NCBI RefSeq assembly: GCF_039538365.1
Contig: NZ_BAABCA010000002.1
Location: 62,001 to 126,000, forward strand
DNA length: 64,000 nucleotides
Source: Postechiella marina
GTDB taxonomy: Bacteria > Bacteroidota > Bacteroidia > Flavobacteriales > Flavobacteriaceae
Direction of reading: 5' to 3'
The notes beneath the pieces were generated by a model, which was given only the letters and a program-made list of their open reading frames with translations, was not told where the DNA came from and did not search any database. This document shows positions 9,379 through 17,158 of this stretch, piece by piece. The translations under genes were made by a program, and so were the position numbers. Every line of letters begins with the position of its first letter. Positions within the stretch are counted from its first letter, which is position 1.

Positions 9379-11655
9379 TTACCTATAGTAATAAGCCCCT
9401 ATCCAATTATAATTTTTATCTCCAATTTTTATATTGTGATTTTTATCTTTTGAATTATCTTTATTAGAAAGAATAAAAACTTTACTCTTATTGCTTTTTG
9501 TTATTAATTCTATTGCTGTATAATCTTCATTATCTAAAATAATTTTAAGACTAGAAAGGTGACTATAGGCATTTAAAGCCAACTCTGAAACAGGACTATA
9601 ACTACCATGAGACTCTATTACAGAAGCAAAGGTTGTATTTTTAACATCTTTACGCCTTAAAATAAAAGAAGGATCTTTACGTAAATTATATTCTGGATCG
9701 TTGGCTCCAATTCTTGCTAAAATTAACTGATCTGCTTTGCTAGAAGTAGTTGTTAGAGTGTAGAATAAATTATTATTTTTCCATGAAAAAACAGTATAAT
9801 CTTCAGTTGGCTTACCTAATGCTTCATTCCATAAATGTTGATATCCATTATTTTTTCCTAAAGGTTTTAATTGAGAAAACGAATTGTATTCAAAATTAGT
9901 TTTCATAATATGCCCTAAGTAATAGTATGGCAAATCGTATTGATTTTTGGTTAACGACTTAACTTTTAGAAGATCTATAACAAAAGGTTTTTCAAAGTCT
10001 CCATCTTTAACTAAAGCAAAGGTTCTAAGCATTTTTGTTCCAGGATAAGCATTATCTTCGGTAGCACTTATAATTTGAACATTAGGCTGCTCATCATTAT
10101 AAAAATACAACTCTGAATGGTGCTTGCTACCAATTTCGAATTTACCCTTAAAATGATTCTGACCGTTTACAGATAGTGTATTATGAGCTATAGTTTGTTT
10201 AGCCCAAGTTTTATTTTCTTTTAAGTAATTACCTCCGCCCTTTTGCTCTATATTTACAAAACGAGACAACCCATAATCTTGGATAACTTCGTTTCCATTC
10301 TCGTATAAGGAAAAGGATAATTTATCGTAATGCCCATGACTAGACCCTTGAGAAGCATACTTATAAACCAACTCTAAGCCATGACTTCTTAAAACACCAA
10401 CACCTCCTTCGTCTCCATTTTTACCATCAGATAAATTGATAGATTTTTTTTGAAATGGCAGTTCCAAACCCGCTTTAACCCCCATAGCTACAGATAATCC
10501 TGTATCATCTAAAACCACCTTATTTTGCTTTTTAGCAATACTTAATAGTTCTGGGTTTTTTCCGCCATAATAATAGGCTATATCTACAGCAGAGACTAAT
10601 GCATCTGTATAATACGACATTCCTTTTTGACCATCGTTTAACGGAAAGAAATTACCATTAGCATCGGTTAAATTTATTAACGCATTTACCGCTTTAAGTA
10701 AAACACCATCTTTATATTCTAACACTTTTAATTCTGGCTTTACATTTTGCAAAGCTTGTGCAAAAATTAAAAAAGGATACATAGCGTAACGTTGGTAGTA
10801 TGGCCCTTCGTTATAATAGCCATCTGGAGAAAATGGCTCGTCTAAATTACCATAAAAGCCTAGTTTTTGCCCTTCTACTTGTATTAAACCACCATCGTTA
10901 TCCTTCATGCCAGCCTTTAAATTGTCGACTTTTAACCCAATTAAAGCATTTTCTAACAGCTCATCATTATCTATAACCAAAGCAAGCATTCCTACTGCTA
11001 CATTACCCCAAGTACTGTGGTTATGCACGCGATTAAAAAACTGAGGATTGCCTTCTGATATAAATTTTGCAAACGGAATAAATAAATCGTTTTCTAAAAT
11101 ATTACGATCTTTTTCTGAAAGCCATTCGTAAACACAATCGTAGGCTTGAGCTGTGTATACCAACCAATTAGAATCGTTTAAACATTGCCAAAATAATTTT
11201 CCGCGAGCATAAGATCTTGTTTGCGGATGCACTGGTAACGTAGGGTAAAGTTTAGCATAAGCCATTAACATATCTCGAACATAGATAGCGTATTTGTCAT
11301 TGTCTAAAATTTGAAATAAAACACCTGCTTTTTGAAGCATTAAAAAATTACGCTTGTGGCGCTCGTGTGTATAACCCCCAGATAAATCTTTAGGCACAGG
11401 CACATCAATACCCTCTTCTATCTCCGCATCTACTTCTGCTTTTGTAGCGCTTAAAGAAGCATCAAAAATAGGCACAGTGCCTAATGCTTTTTTAATATCT
11501 AAAACACCTTGTTTGGTTAATATTAATTTTGGATGTCCTTGGCCACTAACCACCTCGTTAGCACGACTAGTATTTACCTTGTCTTTACAAGATACAATAG
11601 CTAGAAACACTAAGAAATATATCGATTTTAAGACGGATTTATTTAACAACTGCAT
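9379..11655 (-). CDS. PL17 family oligo-alginate lyase
   Basis: Exo-acting lyase that trims alginate oligosaccharides to unsaturated monomers. The 758 residues give an N-terminal alpha/alpha toroid and a C-terminal heparinase II/III-like beta-sheet domain. Catalytic-site signatures match PL17: HNHSTWGN with Asn212/His213, PDGYYNEGPYYQRYA with the paired tyrosines at 280-281, and SSHGHYDKLSF (about 437-447) with metal/substrate residues. The signal peptide ends in VSC (Cys23), so it is probably a lipoprotein, most likely facing the periplasm. It is first in a two-gene unit with kdgF, behind its own operator-promoter at 11873-11924. Confidence 0.94.
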   Translation of the reverse strand: MQLLNKSVLKSIYFLVFLAIVSCKDKVNTSRANEVVSGQGHPKLILTKQGVLDIKKALGTVPIFDASLSATKAEVDAEIEEGIDVPVPKDLSGGYTHERHKRNFLMLQKAGVLFQILDNDKYAIYVRDMLMAYAKLYPTLPVHPQTRSYARGKLFWQCLNDSNWLVYTAQAYDCVYEWLSEKDRNILENDLFIPFAKFISEGNPQFFNRVHNHSTWGNVAVGMLALVIDNDELLENALIGLKVDNLKAGMKDNDGGLIQVEGQKLGFYGNLDEPFSPDGYYNEGPYYQRYAMYPFLIFAQALQNVKPELKVLEYKDGVLLKAVNALINLTDANGNFFPLNDGQKGMSYYTDALVSAVDIAYYYGGKNPELLSIAKKQNKVVLDDTGLSVAMGVKAGLELPFQKKSINLSDGKNGDEGGVGVLRSHGLELVYKYASQGSSHGHYDKLSFSLYENGNEVIQDYGLSRFVNIEQKGGGNYLKENKTWAKQTIAHNTLSVNGQNHFKGKFEIGSKHHSELYFYNDEQPNVQIISATEDNAYPGTKMLRTFALVKDGDFEKPFVIDLLKVKSLTKNQYDLPYYYLGHIMKTNFEYNSFSQLKPLGKNNGYQHLWNEALGKPTEDYTVFSWKNNNLFYTLTTTSSKADQLILARIGANDPEYNLRKDPSFILRRKDVKNTTFASVIESHGSYSPVSELALNAYSHLSSLKIILDNEDYTAIELITKSNKSKVFILSNKDNSKDKNHNIKIGDKNYNWIGAYYYR

Positions 11656-11872
11656 ATTATAAATTATTTTTTAGAAACAACTCTTGAATTGTTGCCCAGC
11701 ATTGTATTATTAAATTAATAAAGAACAACTAGCAGCATTAAACAAACTATTCAATCCCGCATTTACTTGAATAACTTTTCCACTGTTTAACACCACTAAC
11801 GATCCTTATTATTTTAAACATTTTCAACACTTTATATTAAAAACACATATAAATAGTCTTCAAACTAAACAA

Positions 11873-11924
11873 CTGGTTAACCAGATTGGTTTTCCAAATA
11901 TAAACATATTTAGAACTTTAGCAA
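11873..11924 (-). promoter_or_regulatory. Operator-promoter of the PL17-kdgF unit (alginate regulon module 2)
   Basis: Perfect 12-bp palindrome CTGGTTAACCAG (11873-11884) is followed by ATTGGTTTTC and a minus-strand -7 box TATATTTG (11902-11895). After exactly 19 bases comes the -33 TTG (11924-11922). This is a full Bacteroidota promoter with the operator just downstream of the -7 box. The element aligns without gaps to modules 1 and 3 over about 31 bp. It lies about 240 bp before the PL17 start. The rest of the 11656-12085 gap contains no gene that I can see. Confidence 0.8.
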
Positions 11925-12025
11925 AAAAAATGAACAAATTTATTGCTAACATTAGATTTAAAAATGCTAGCCTGTTACTTTATCATAACAGATTTTAGAC
12001 AATAACCCTTCAATTTAAAACACAA

Positions 12026-12062
12026 AAGCAACATTAAAGACTTAATTTTAACGCTGCTTTGT
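12026..12062 (-). terminator. Possible terminator after the PL6 gene
   Basis: An imperfect hairpin (arms around AAAGCA...TTAA and TTAA...TGCTTT) lies directly beyond the PL6 stop, with a T-rich but interrupted tail on the minus strand. It is a weak candidate. A separate small inverted repeat CTGTTA...TAACAG at 11971-11990 has no T-tract. Confidence 0.35.
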
Positions 12063-12085
12063 TTATAAAAATTAGCTTGAAGTAA

Positions 12086-14401
12086 TTAATACATTAACTT
12101 CATTTTTAAATTTTCTTCTGTTTTTATACTTCCAGAATTAGTAAATTTATTGGCAGATTCTATATTGTTTTTTGCTCCCCAAAGTATAGCTACAAATTCT
12201 ATTGCATTGTTTTTAAAAGTATTTTTGGTAATATTTACATTAACAATACCTCGGTGATTAAGTAGCATTTTATTTTTTTCCTTTGCTCCGCAATTAATAA
12301 AAGTATTTTGTTTTACTAATAGATTTCCTCCAATAGTAGACTCGTCGTAGCCTCCTCTATAGTAATCTATAACATTTGCTTTTACATTATTAAACAAACA
12401 ACTATCTACAGTTAAATACTCTGTATTATAATCTCCTTTATCGTTAATTTCTTCTGATAATTCAATGCCATTTTCGCAATTAGATATATTCGTGTTTAGA
12501 AAAGAAATACGCTCTGCAAACGATTCTTTATAAACTTTTAACACATAATTAAAATCGCTAATATTTATATTGGACACAGTTAAACCAAAATGATTAGACA
12601 TATTTTCTTTTAAACTTGCAAAAGCATAATTCTTCTTATTGCCTTTTAAGGTTAAATTATTTACCGTTAACCTTCCTTTTGGATGCAAAGCAAATAAAGG
12701 CTTATCAGATGTTCCAGAAAAATTAATCTCTACTTTTTTACCTTCTTGAGCTTGAATTGTAATCGTTTTATTAATTATTAACGATTGATTTACACTATAA
12801 ATCCCTTCGTTTAAAGTAATAATATCGCCTTGACTTGCTGCATGTATCTTATTTTGTAATTCTTCTGCTTTATTTACTTGATGCTTTGTAGGTGCTTTAG
12901 CATCAACAACATTAGAATACCAACTTGTACCATATTTAGATTTATCTAAAATATTAGGGTTTGTAATATCACTACTTAAAGTAGCTCCAATAGTTTTACT
13001 GTTTTTTCTAGACTTGCCAAACAAATCTTTATCTATTTTATTAAAACCGAAAGCGGAAAAAACTTCTACATCGTCTGGAAGCCCGGTTGGTAAAAATATG
13101 TTTTCTGATACTTTTTTTAAACCTAATGCAGCTGCTTTAATTCCTCCGTTAAAATCGTTAAATGCAACACCTTGGTTGTCTGCTATATTATTTTTAAACA
13201 ACACGCCATCGGCTTTATCATTTTCTACAACTATTTTATTTAAACCTTTTTCATTATAAATAATATTGTTGGCTACAGTAGTTCTTACAGCTCTTGCCGA
13301 ACGAATTTCTGATTTTGGCAACACATTGGCTTGGGCAATATTTGTACCTACTCCAAATTGCCATGGCGATGCACAATTTACATAAGTATTATAAGCCACA
13401 ACCACATCGGTTACTTGATTATATCTGTTTTGTGGTGATTTTGGAATGCCATTCATTACTGCTAAGGGGCTTCTAAAACTTGTTCCTTTTAGATTAAAAA
13501 AGTAATTATTTGTAACCCAATGTCCAGTATTTATTATACGAATTCCTCCATAATTTTTATTTACACCATCGCCAATAAAGTAGTTACCATCAATTGTACA
13601 ATAGTTACCATGTCTAGTTACTAAAGAGCCTTCGCTTTTATAAAACACATTATTTCTAAACTCATTAAAATTTGTTTTACTAGATATAATTTCGACTTCG
13701 CCATTACACGCTTCAAATAAATTATTAGCTACCATAGTATAACTAGGCGCCATAGATGTGTAACTGTTTCCTAGTTGAATTGTTTCTCCACTAGGGCCAC
13801 CTTTTACCGGTCTTGGTCCAAAGTGATTATTTATAACTTGATGATAGTTATTAATACTCGCTATACCTTCTAGGTTAACACGCACCGTTGGCCCACGATT
13901 TGTTTTACCAGCAATATAGCAATTACTTAACTCGTTATGTCTGCCCCAAAAATTAACCCAAAGATCGCTATTATCGCGTTTTAGTTTATTAAAATCTTCA
14001 ATAACACAATTGGTAAGTTTACAATTGCTAGCTATCTCCTCATCGCTAATTTTAAAATCTACGACTGCGCTAGATGGAGAATACCCGTTTTTAAAATGCA
14101 AACCATCTACCACTAAATATTGTCCGCCAAACTTTAAATACGACACACCTTCAATACTAACCTTACCTGCAGTTTCTGCTTTTAATGTTATTGGGTTTTC
14201 TAGTGTACCTTGACCTCTAAATTTTATTTCAACATCTTTCCAAATACCATTTTTAAGAATAATAATATCGCCTGCTTTCGCCTTTTTTATAGACTGATGC
14301 AACTCTTCTGCATTATTTACAGTAATACTTTTTAAAACTGGTTTATTTTGGCAAGACACTAAAAAAAACAGTGAAAATGAAAAAATTAAACTTTTAATCA
14401 T
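12086..14401 (-). CDS. PL6 family alginate lyase, two-domain beta-helix
   Basis: Right-handed parallel beta-helix lyase of the chondroitinase-B/alginate-lyase family. The 771 residues suggest two stacked beta-helix domains (about 25-480 and 510-771), as in exo-acting two-domain PL6 enzymes. The active-site cluster is clear: NGEVEIISSKTNFN supplies the calcium-binding glutamates (about 235-237) and catalytic Lys242, and VTRHGN supplies Arg263. These positions correspond closely to the Lys/Arg pair described for characterised PL6 lyases. The signal peptide ends in lipobox LVSC (Cys17). It may release monomers, complementing PL7 and PL17. Expression should depend on module 3 near 14.7 kb and on read-through of the terminator at 14501-14530. 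Confidence 0.93.
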   Translation of the reverse strand: MIKSLIFSFSLFFLVSCQNKPVLKSITVNNAEELHQSIKKAKAGDIIILKNGIWKDVEIKFRGQGTLENPITLKAETAGKVSIEGVSYLKFGGQYLVVDGLHFKNGYSPSSAVVDFKISDEEIASNCKLTNCVIEDFNKLKRDNSDLWVNFWGRHNELSNCYIAGKTNRGPTVRVNLEGIASINNYHQVINNHFGPRPVKGGPSGETIQLGNSYTSMAPSYTMVANNLFEACNGEVEIISSKTNFNEFRNNVFYKSEGSLVTRHGNYCTIDGNYFIGDGVNKNYGGIRIINTGHWVTNNYFFNLKGTSFRSPLAVMNGIPKSPQNRYNQVTDVVVAYNTYVNCASPWQFGVGTNIAQANVLPKSEIRSARAVRTTVANNIIYNEKGLNKIVVENDKADGVLFKNNIADNQGVAFNDFNGGIKAAALGLKKVSENIFLPTGLPDDVEVFSAFGFNKIDKDLFGKSRKNSKTIGATLSSDITNPNILDKSKYGTSWYSNVVDAKAPTKHQVNKAEELQNKIHAASQGDIITLNEGIYSVNQSLIINKTITIQAQEGKKVEINFSGTSDKPLFALHPKGRLTVNNLTLKGNKKNYAFASLKENMSNHFGLTVSNINISDFNYVLKVYKESFAERISFLNTNISNCENGIELSEEINDKGDYNTEYLTVDSCLFNNVKANVIDYYRGGYDESTIGGNLLVKQNTFINCGAKEKNKMLLNHRGIVNVNITKNTFKNNAIEFVAILWGAKNNIESANKFTNSGSIKTEENLKMKLMY

Positions 14402-14500
14402 AATTTTATTTCGTTATAATTTTAAATAATATTTTTAACTAAAAATCACCAATTTAATGCTAACTTCTTGTCTGTAAATTACGAAAACATTGATTAAAAA

Positions 14501-14530
14501 AAAGGCCTTTTATTTTACTAAAAGGCCTTT
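14501..14530 (-). terminator. Strong terminator between the alginate module 3 promoter and the PL6 gene
   Basis: Perfect 12-bp inverted repeat, AAAGGCCTTTTA / TAAAAGGCCTTT, with a 6-base loop. On the minus strand it is followed by a run of eight T. It lies 18 bp after the stop of the 39-codon ORF and 100 bp before the PL6 start. I see no separate promoter between it and the PL6 start, so the PL6 gene may rely on read-through. Confidence 0.85.
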
Positions 14531-14547
14531 CTTTACTAAACAAACAA

Positions 14548-14667
14548 CTATTCAACTACTTTTCTCTTTTTTAAAAACTTGCCTTCTGGATTAATACCTA
14601 GAATGTAAAAATATCTACCTAGTCTAGAAACATTAACTTTATACTTTCTAGCAAGATTAAATTTCAT
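14548..14667 (-). CDS. Possible 39-residue basic small protein in the alginate regulon
   Basis: Not a recognised family. The 39-codon frame begins about 25 bases after the expected transcription start of module 3 and ends just before a strong terminator, so it fills its own short transcription unit. It contains 11 Lys/Arg, a central aromatic patch (RYFYILGINPEG) and a basic tail (FLKKRKVVE). An in-frame upstream Met at 14748 lies in front of the promoter and is unlikely to be used. It could be a leader peptide governing read-through into the PL6 gene, a small nucleic-acid-binding protein, or a non-coding RNA with a fortuitous frame. There is no Shine-Dalgarno sequence, which is common in this phylum and so not informative. 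Confidence 0.4.
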   Translation of the reverse strand: MKFNLARKYKVNVSRLGRYFYILGINPEGKFLKKRKVVE

Positions 14668-14676
14668 ATTAAAAAA

Positions 14677-14728
14677 TTGGTTAACCAAATTGGTTTTCCA
14701 AATATACACATATTTTTCAATTAAACAA
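14677..14728 (-). promoter_or_regulatory. Operator-promoter upstream of the small ORF and PL6 (alginate regulon module 3)
   Basis: Palindrome TTGGTTAACCAA (14677-14688) is followed by ATTGGTTTTC and a minus-strand -7 box TATATTTG (14706-14699). The -33 TTG (14728-14726) lies exactly 19 bases upstream. Over about 31 bp it is nearly identical to module 2. Transcription should start near 14693, inside or beside the operator, consistent with repression by a bound regulator. Confidence 0.8.
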
Positions 14729-14787
14729 GAATTTTTAATAATAATCATTGTTAAAAAATTACTTTTTTATAAAAAACAAACAAAAAA

Positions 14788-14816
14788 AGCTCTCCATTAA
14801 TAAAATAAGGAGAGCT
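14788..14816 (-). terminator. Terminator of the acid-sugar operon
   Basis: Arms AGCTCTCC and GGAGAGCT pair around a 13-base AT loop, followed on the minus strand by a run of seven T. It lies 32 bp beyond the stop of the Gfo/Idh/MocA gene and ends the operon that starts with the GntR gene. It insulates that operon from alginate module 3. Confidence 0.85.
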
Positions 14817-14847
14817 AACTCATATTTGTTAACAGTGGAAATATTAA

Positions 14848-15873
14848 CTAAATATGTATAGGAAGATTGGTTTCTGCAGATTTATATACTGCATCTTGAA
14901 CCTTTAATGTTTTTAAGTAATTAAAACCATTGGTTTCAAAAGTATTTCCAGAAATTAAATTGTCTACAAAATTTCTTTGAAAAATATAACAACAATCGCC
15001 TGCAAAACCAACATCGTTATGTGTATATTTATGTTCTGTTTCTGGTTTACCCAAGTTTTGGACACTTATTTTCCCGTCAGAATATAATCGTAATGTACCT
15101 TTAGAGCCTTCAATTAAATACTCTCCAAAAGTATAGCGCGATTTATTAAAGTTATTTTCATTAAACCTATTGGCATCCCAAACTGCTGTAGTTTGATTTT
15201 CGAAATTTAAAATCATTATACCAGCATCTTCACCCTTAATAACGGGATTTAATTTTTTAAGAATTGCATAAACGCTTTTTACTTCTCCTCCATGGTAACG
15301 AAAGGTATCTATAAAATGAACACCAGTTTCGTATATCAGTAATTTTTTATAATCTCTAAAATAGGGTTGACGAGCTAAATACGCATCTTCTCCCCAGCCA
15401 TCGCCCATTCTAGATCTAAAATTTAGGTTAAATAACTCCCCCAAATCATCGTTATCTATTATTTTTTTTATCTCGCGATGCCAAGGCTGAAATCTAAAAT
15501 TTTCGTGCACAACAAAACGTACGCCTTTACTCTCAACATAATCTACAATTTTTTTAGACTCTTCTAAAGTTGGCGCTAAAGGTTTTTGACAAATAATATG
15601 CACGCCATTATCGGCAGCAAATTTACACATCTCAAAATGCGTTTCAGGAGGCGTTATAATATCTACAAAATCGGGTTTTTCGGCAAGAATCATTTCCTTA
15701 TAATCAATATAATGTTTCTTTACTCCATAAGTATTCATGGTGCTTATTGCTCTTCCTTCATCTTTATTGCATAGTGCTGTTATTTCAACTTCAGGAATAC
15801 GAGTCCACGCTTCATACTGAAACTGACTAAAATATCCTGCGCCTATAGCAACTCCTCTTAATTTATTCTGCAT
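14848..15873 (-). CDS. Gfo/Idh/MocA family oxidoreductase
   Basis: NAD(P)-dependent sugar or polyol oxidoreductase (341 residues). The N-terminal Rossmann fold begins RGVAIGAGYFSQFQYEAW (about 6-23). The family lysine motif appears as CQKPLAPT (about 95-102) instead of the usual EKP. A C-terminal beta-sheet domain follows, with HFIDTFRYHGGEVKSVYA typical of the family. The gene starts at the stop of the MFS gene, sharing one base, and is last in the operon. It may oxidise a sugar acid or lactone before the kinase and dehydrogenase steps. The substrate cannot be read from sequence. Confidence 0.88.
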   Translation of the reverse strand: MQNKLRGVAIGAGYFSQFQYEAWTRIPEVEITALCNKDEGRAISTMNTYGVKKHYIDYKEMILAEKPDFVDIITPPETHFEMCKFAADNGVHIICQKPLAPTLEESKKIVDYVESKGVRFVVHENFRFQPWHREIKKIIDNDDLGELFNLNFRSRMGDGWGEDAYLARQPYFRDYKKLLIYETGVHFIDTFRYHGGEVKSVYAILKKLNPVIKGEDAGIMILNFENQTTAVWDANRFNENNFNKSRYTFGEYLIEGSKGTLRLYSDGKISVQNLGKPETEHKYTHNDVGFAGDCCYIFQRNFVDNLISGNTFETNGFNYLKTLKVQDAVYKSAETNLPIHI

Positions 15874-17123
15874 TAATTAACTTTCTTATCAGGATTCATA
15901 AAACTCCAACAAATTATAGCTACAAAGCCTAAACCTGCTGCAATATAAAAAAACGGTTCTGTAGAACCTGTCCATTTTACTAAATAAGGAAAGGCTAAAG
16001 ATGTTGAAAACGCTCCAAGGTTTCCTGCCATATTCATAACACCAGAAACTTTTCCTGAATTTTCTTCGCCTATATCCATACAAAACGACCACGACGGACT
16101 TAAAGACATATCTGCACCAAATATAGCCACAGATAAGCACAAAACAGCACCTAAAGGCGTATCCATAAACAAACTAGACAATATACCTATAACTACTAAA
16201 ATAAAACCAATAGTTGCAGGCAACTGCCTTGATAGTTTCCATTTTCCTTTTTTATAAATAGCATCTACTGTATAACCAGATACCCAATTACCTAATGCAC
16301 CAGCCAACAAGGGTAACATAGCGTACCAACCTGCTGCTACTAAAGTTAGCTCGTATTTGTCTTTTATGTATGGAAACAACCATGTTAACATAAAGAAAAA
16401 TATAAAATTACTAGACACATATTGTATCATAGCTAGAATTACATTTTTAGATCCTAAAATGGTTTTAATTGGTAAATTTCCTCCTTTTTTTTCTACTTCT
16501 TGTTGCCTATTCTTAACAATATATTCTTTTTCAGCATCAGAAACTCCATTATGTCTTTCTGGTCTATTTCTAAAAAAAGTATAAAATAAAAAAGCACCTA
16601 AAATACCAATAGCACCAAAAAAGTAAAAGATATTTCTCCAACCCCAAGCATCAATTAAATACGCTACTAGAGGCAAAGCAAAGGCTGCTCCTAATCGAGA
16701 ACCCGAAAAATTAATACCTTGAAATATACCTCGCTCTTTTGTTGGTACCCAAGAAAAGGCTGCTCTCGATATGTTTGGAAATGCTCCCGCTTCGCTTGCC
16801 CCAAAAATAAACCTGAAACATAGCATAGAAACATAATTCCAGGCTAAGCCTGTAAACGATGTAAATATAGACCATAATACCATTATAGATGTCATTACTT
16901 TACGCACGCCATATTTATCGCCTAGAGATCCTGCAGGTACTTGAAACAAGGCATAACCCAATGCAAAAGCACCTAAAACCCATCCCATTTGGGTATCGGT
17001 TAAATTTAGATCTGATGAAATTGAATCTTTAGCAGACGATATACAAACTCTATCTATGTAGAGCAATAACGTTATTAAAAAGGATCCTAAAAAGAACCTA
17101 TACCGTTTTGAGTTATTGATCAT
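15873..17123 (-). CDS. MFS transporter, acid-sugar (anion:cation symporter) type
   Basis: Inner-membrane major-facilitator permease of 416 residues with about 12 membrane segments. Near the N-terminus YIDRVCISSAK and the loop GSLGDKYGVRKV (the family G-D-x-G-x-R loop, about 66-77) resemble the anion:cation symporter branch that includes hexuronate, galactonate and glucarate carriers. FGASEAGAFPNISRAAFSW (about 108-126) is also typical of that branch. It sits 35 bp after the DUF1537 kinase gene and directly before the oxidoreductase, so it probably imports the acid sugar processed by this operon. Uptake of alginate-derived uronate is an alternative. Confidence 0.88.
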   Translation of the reverse strand: MINNSKRYRFFLGSFLITLLLYIDRVCISSAKDSISSDLNLTDTQMGWVLGAFALGYALFQVPAGSLGDKYGVRKVMTSIMVLWSIFTSFTGLAWNYVSMLCFRFIFGASEAGAFPNISRAAFSWVPTKERGIFQGINFSGSRLGAAFALPLVAYLIDAWGWRNIFYFFGAIGILGAFLFYTFFRNRPERHNGVSDAEKEYIVKNRQQEVEKKGGNLPIKTILGSKNVILAMIQYVSSNFIFFFMLTWLFPYIKDKYELTLVAAGWYAMLPLLAGALGNWVSGYTVDAIYKKGKWKLSRQLPATIGFILVVIGILSSLFMDTPLGAVLCLSVAIFGADMSLSPSWSFCMDIGEENSGKVSGVMNMAGNLGAFSTSLAFPYLVKWTGSTEPFFYIAAGLGFVAIICWSFMNPDKKVN

Positions 17124-17158
17124 GTCTTACTTAGTTTAGTGGTTAAAATTGGTTGGCT

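Noticed and set aside
14668..14748. N-terminal extension of the 39-residue frame to 66 codons
   Set aside because: The upstream Met lies in front of the -33 box of the promoter, so it would not be in the transcript.
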